From: Dirofilaria immitis
Taxonomy: Eukaryota; Nematoda; Chromadorea; Rhabditida; Onchocercidae
Length of the DNA stretch: 64,000 bases
Direction: 5' to 3'
Assembly (NCBI GenBank): GCA_024305405.1
Contig: JAKNDB010000068.1
Span: 6,749,501 to 6,813,500 of the forward strand
In this document: positions 62,371 to 64,000 of the stretch, piece after piece
Position numbering within the stretch: the stretch's first letter is position 1
Layout of the letters: each line of letters starts with the position of its first letter
Position numbers and translations under genes: made by a program
Notes under the pieces: model-generated
The model's input: only the letters and a program-made list of their open reading frames with translations
What the model was told of the DNA's origin: nothing
The model's database searches: none

Positions 62371-63116
62371 AACAAATATAATAATTGAGCAAATATAATA
62401 ATCAAATAATTGATGTATTCTGCAATGATCTATTCTTCCTTTATATTAAATCTCATAATAATGTGTTAATGCAAAAGTATGTCCGATCACATTCACTTTA
62501 ATTTTTCAAATCTGCCTTTGTCATTTGCCAAAATTTCTTAAGAATGCCCACTCAATACTTCAGATATTTTTAAAGCAGTTTCTAAATATTTGGAAAGTAA
62601 AATCAATAGTTAAAACACTCAGAGAAAACCGCTATGTGTACTCTGCAATGATATTGAAGAAATTTATTCAAGTTATTCTAAATAATTAGATTCAAAATTG
62701 TGTTTCAGGCCTCTAGAACAATAACTACTGCAAATTTTCGAAACTCAGATTCCTGTAGATAATGAAACCATTTGACCTTTTAAAACAATGGGAATAAAAA
62801 TTAGAATAGAACATAACTACTCTCAAGAGAGAAATACGAAAATACGACGTTGTAAGGCATTTTTCTTGATGCGCTTAATTTTTGCAGTGTCAGAATAACA
62901 GAGAAATCCAAGAAGTGATATATGACTTTAACGAAAACTGAAGTCTATCACAGCATCCGAATGAACTGCATGTAGAACTACAGGTTTAAAATACTTTTGG
63001 AGGAAGCTGAGAATTTATTACGCTCAGTAAATGAAAAATAAAAACGACTAATACCACAAAAAATTTCAGTCGAATTAATTCCTGCTTCTTTAAACATGTA
63101 ATAAGCTCAATATTAC
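62371..63116. other. Intergenic, no gene seen
   Basis: Between the outer edge of the right arm and the last visible blos-1 exon. AT-rich; a further 3' exon of blos-1 may lie here but I could not identify it. Confidence 0.4.
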
Positions 63117-63879
63117 CTTCGAAAACTGCTTGTAATGTATTCGATATAATTTTCATATCCGTTTCAATCGTCTTTGCCCAGTTTTCAACGTCCCCAATTT
63201 CCTAAACAATAGAAATGAATGACCAGACATATACATAATTTAACAATCGAAATTTTTTCGTTAAAATCCAGCCCTTGATTGTATCAAACTGGTGCAGCTA
63301 TTTTAAAAAAATTTTAGGTAATCAACCTACACTAGTATATTATATATATATATATATATATATCTGACGTTGTCACAGCTTCATCAGTATTAGAACAGAA
63401 CTACTACAAGATCCATTTTTTTCACTCTTTTTGTCAATTCTAATTAATTACAAAACTTTGCAGCAACGAGTCTGAACATGAATATTTAATGCCATAGTAT
63501 TCAGTAAATTTTTGGAATACGAACTTTCAAAGCTTGATTGAATGAATCAGTAATCTGTATCCACTGTTCCGCTTGTCGCGCAAGTTCTGAGGCATTTTCT
63601 CCAACTTTTTCACTTCTACATCTAACCGTTTCTGATTGTTATAAGCTTGCGAAACACTACAATTAAAGTTTCAGAATTTCAGAAATTTGATAAATGGAAT
63701 CACAAAAAGGAAACCGACAAAGAAAAAGCAAAACGAAAAAGAATGATCCTGAAGAGCGTATTTTTATACCAAAAAGTATAGTGATGAAAGCACTAACGAG
63801 TAATTCAGATGATCGACTACAGCCCCTGTTAAATTCTGCGCTGCTACGATGGCTTCATTTTTCTTTTTCTGCATTGAAT
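63117..63879 (-). CDS. blos-1: BLOC-1 subunit 1 (BLOS-1/GCN5L1), partial
   Basis: Small coiled-coil subunit of BLOC-1/BORC, which acts in endosome-lysosome trafficking and lysosome positioning. Exons on the minus strand: 63879-63798 ([20 protein letters not shown]), 63656-63525 ([19 protein letters not shown], then [20 protein letters not shown]), 63201-63117 ([29 protein letters not shown]). All three match the BLOC1S1 order (human VAQAYMNQRKLDHEVK..., [16 protein letters not shown]). One base is missing in the middle exon (plus-strand T4, 63595-63598): before it reads VKKLE, after it, one frame over, [12 protein letters not shown]. The N-terminal exon (LLKEHQ region) lies beyond the window edge. 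The C-terminal end after VFEG is uncertain: either an exon further left or a read-through tail. Confidence 0.88.
63336..63363. repeat. (TA)n microsatellite
   Basis: About 13 TA units, one interrupted, in an intron of blos-1. Confidence 0.93.
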
Positions 63880-64000
63880 CTGATTTAAATTACTTCCAAA
63901 TGCTATATTGACTAAATAATATACATCGAAAAGGAATGAGATCAAAAGAAAATCCTGGCGATAAGTCCAGGGTAAAATACGAGGAAGAATAACTGTTTAC

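Noticed and set aside
196..63598. Programmed frameshifting or transcriptional slippage at lysine A-runs
   Set aside because: The first cases all sat in coding-strand A-runs, which was suggestive. PGAP2 and mrpl-3 show the same loss in T-runs and the zinc-finger gene in a G pair, while longer A-runs in ORC3 and FSN-1 are intact. Sequence error explains this better.

Overview
This window looks like nuclear DNA of a nematode, most likely a parasitic clade III (filarial-type) species. The DNA is strongly AT-rich. Genes are split into many small exons by introns of about 50-900 bp ending in TTTCAG-like acceptors. Several start codons sit directly behind such an acceptor, as expected for spliced-leader trans-splicing. 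The best-matching proteins include typical nematode orthologues (FSN-1, VAB-7, BLOS-1). The species assignment is inference. I found no rRNA, tRNA, CRISPR array or intact transposon.

Layout, left to right: the 3' end of a bystin gene (+); mitochondrial ribosomal protein L3 (+); FSN-1/FBXO45 F-box-SPRY protein (+); a METTL18-like methyltransferase (-); a stretch of weak OTU/Tudor-like coding fragments (-); a gene-poor, locally GC-richer patch; mitochondrial ribosomal protein L11 (-), divergent from a large zinc-finger gene (+) across 366 bp; a gene-poor gap; a PGAP2/FRAG1-like gene (-) 137 bp downstream of an unknown multi-pass membrane protein gene (-); ORC3 (+); two tandem VMA21 paralogues (+), the second ending 8 bp before the start of PDCD2 (+); the even-skipped homologue VAB-7 (+) with a 4.6 kb first intron; a 13.3 kb inverted duplication; and the 5'-truncated BLOS-1/BLOC1S1 gene (-) at the right edge.

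The outstanding structure is the inverted duplication at about 49.1-62.4 kb. Two arms of about 4.99 kb are nearly identical and flank a 3.3 kb spacer. Each arm carries a complete PYM (exon-junction-complex disassembly factor) gene and the promoter region it shares with an ING-family PHD-finger gene. The ING gene fills the spacer and its first exon runs unbroken into the right arm. The right arm is therefore ancestral and the left arm is the copy, broken inside ING codon 13. A 78-bp piece of the arm is repeated once more, in direct orientation to the left arm, exactly at the inner left junction. This suggests template switching.

A second window-wide feature is that many well-conserved genes (bystin, MRPL3, the zinc-finger gene, PGAP2, VAB-7, ING, BLOS-1) lose frame by what looks like one missing base, nearly always in a short homopolymer. 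FSN-1, ORC3, PDCD2 and MRPL11 read through cleanly. The likeliest cause is residual consensus error in a long-read or pyrosequencing assembly, not pseudogenes. It also means single-frame translation will miss or truncate these genes. Most exon limits given are my own readings of splice sites and conserved protein motifs, with no alignment run.
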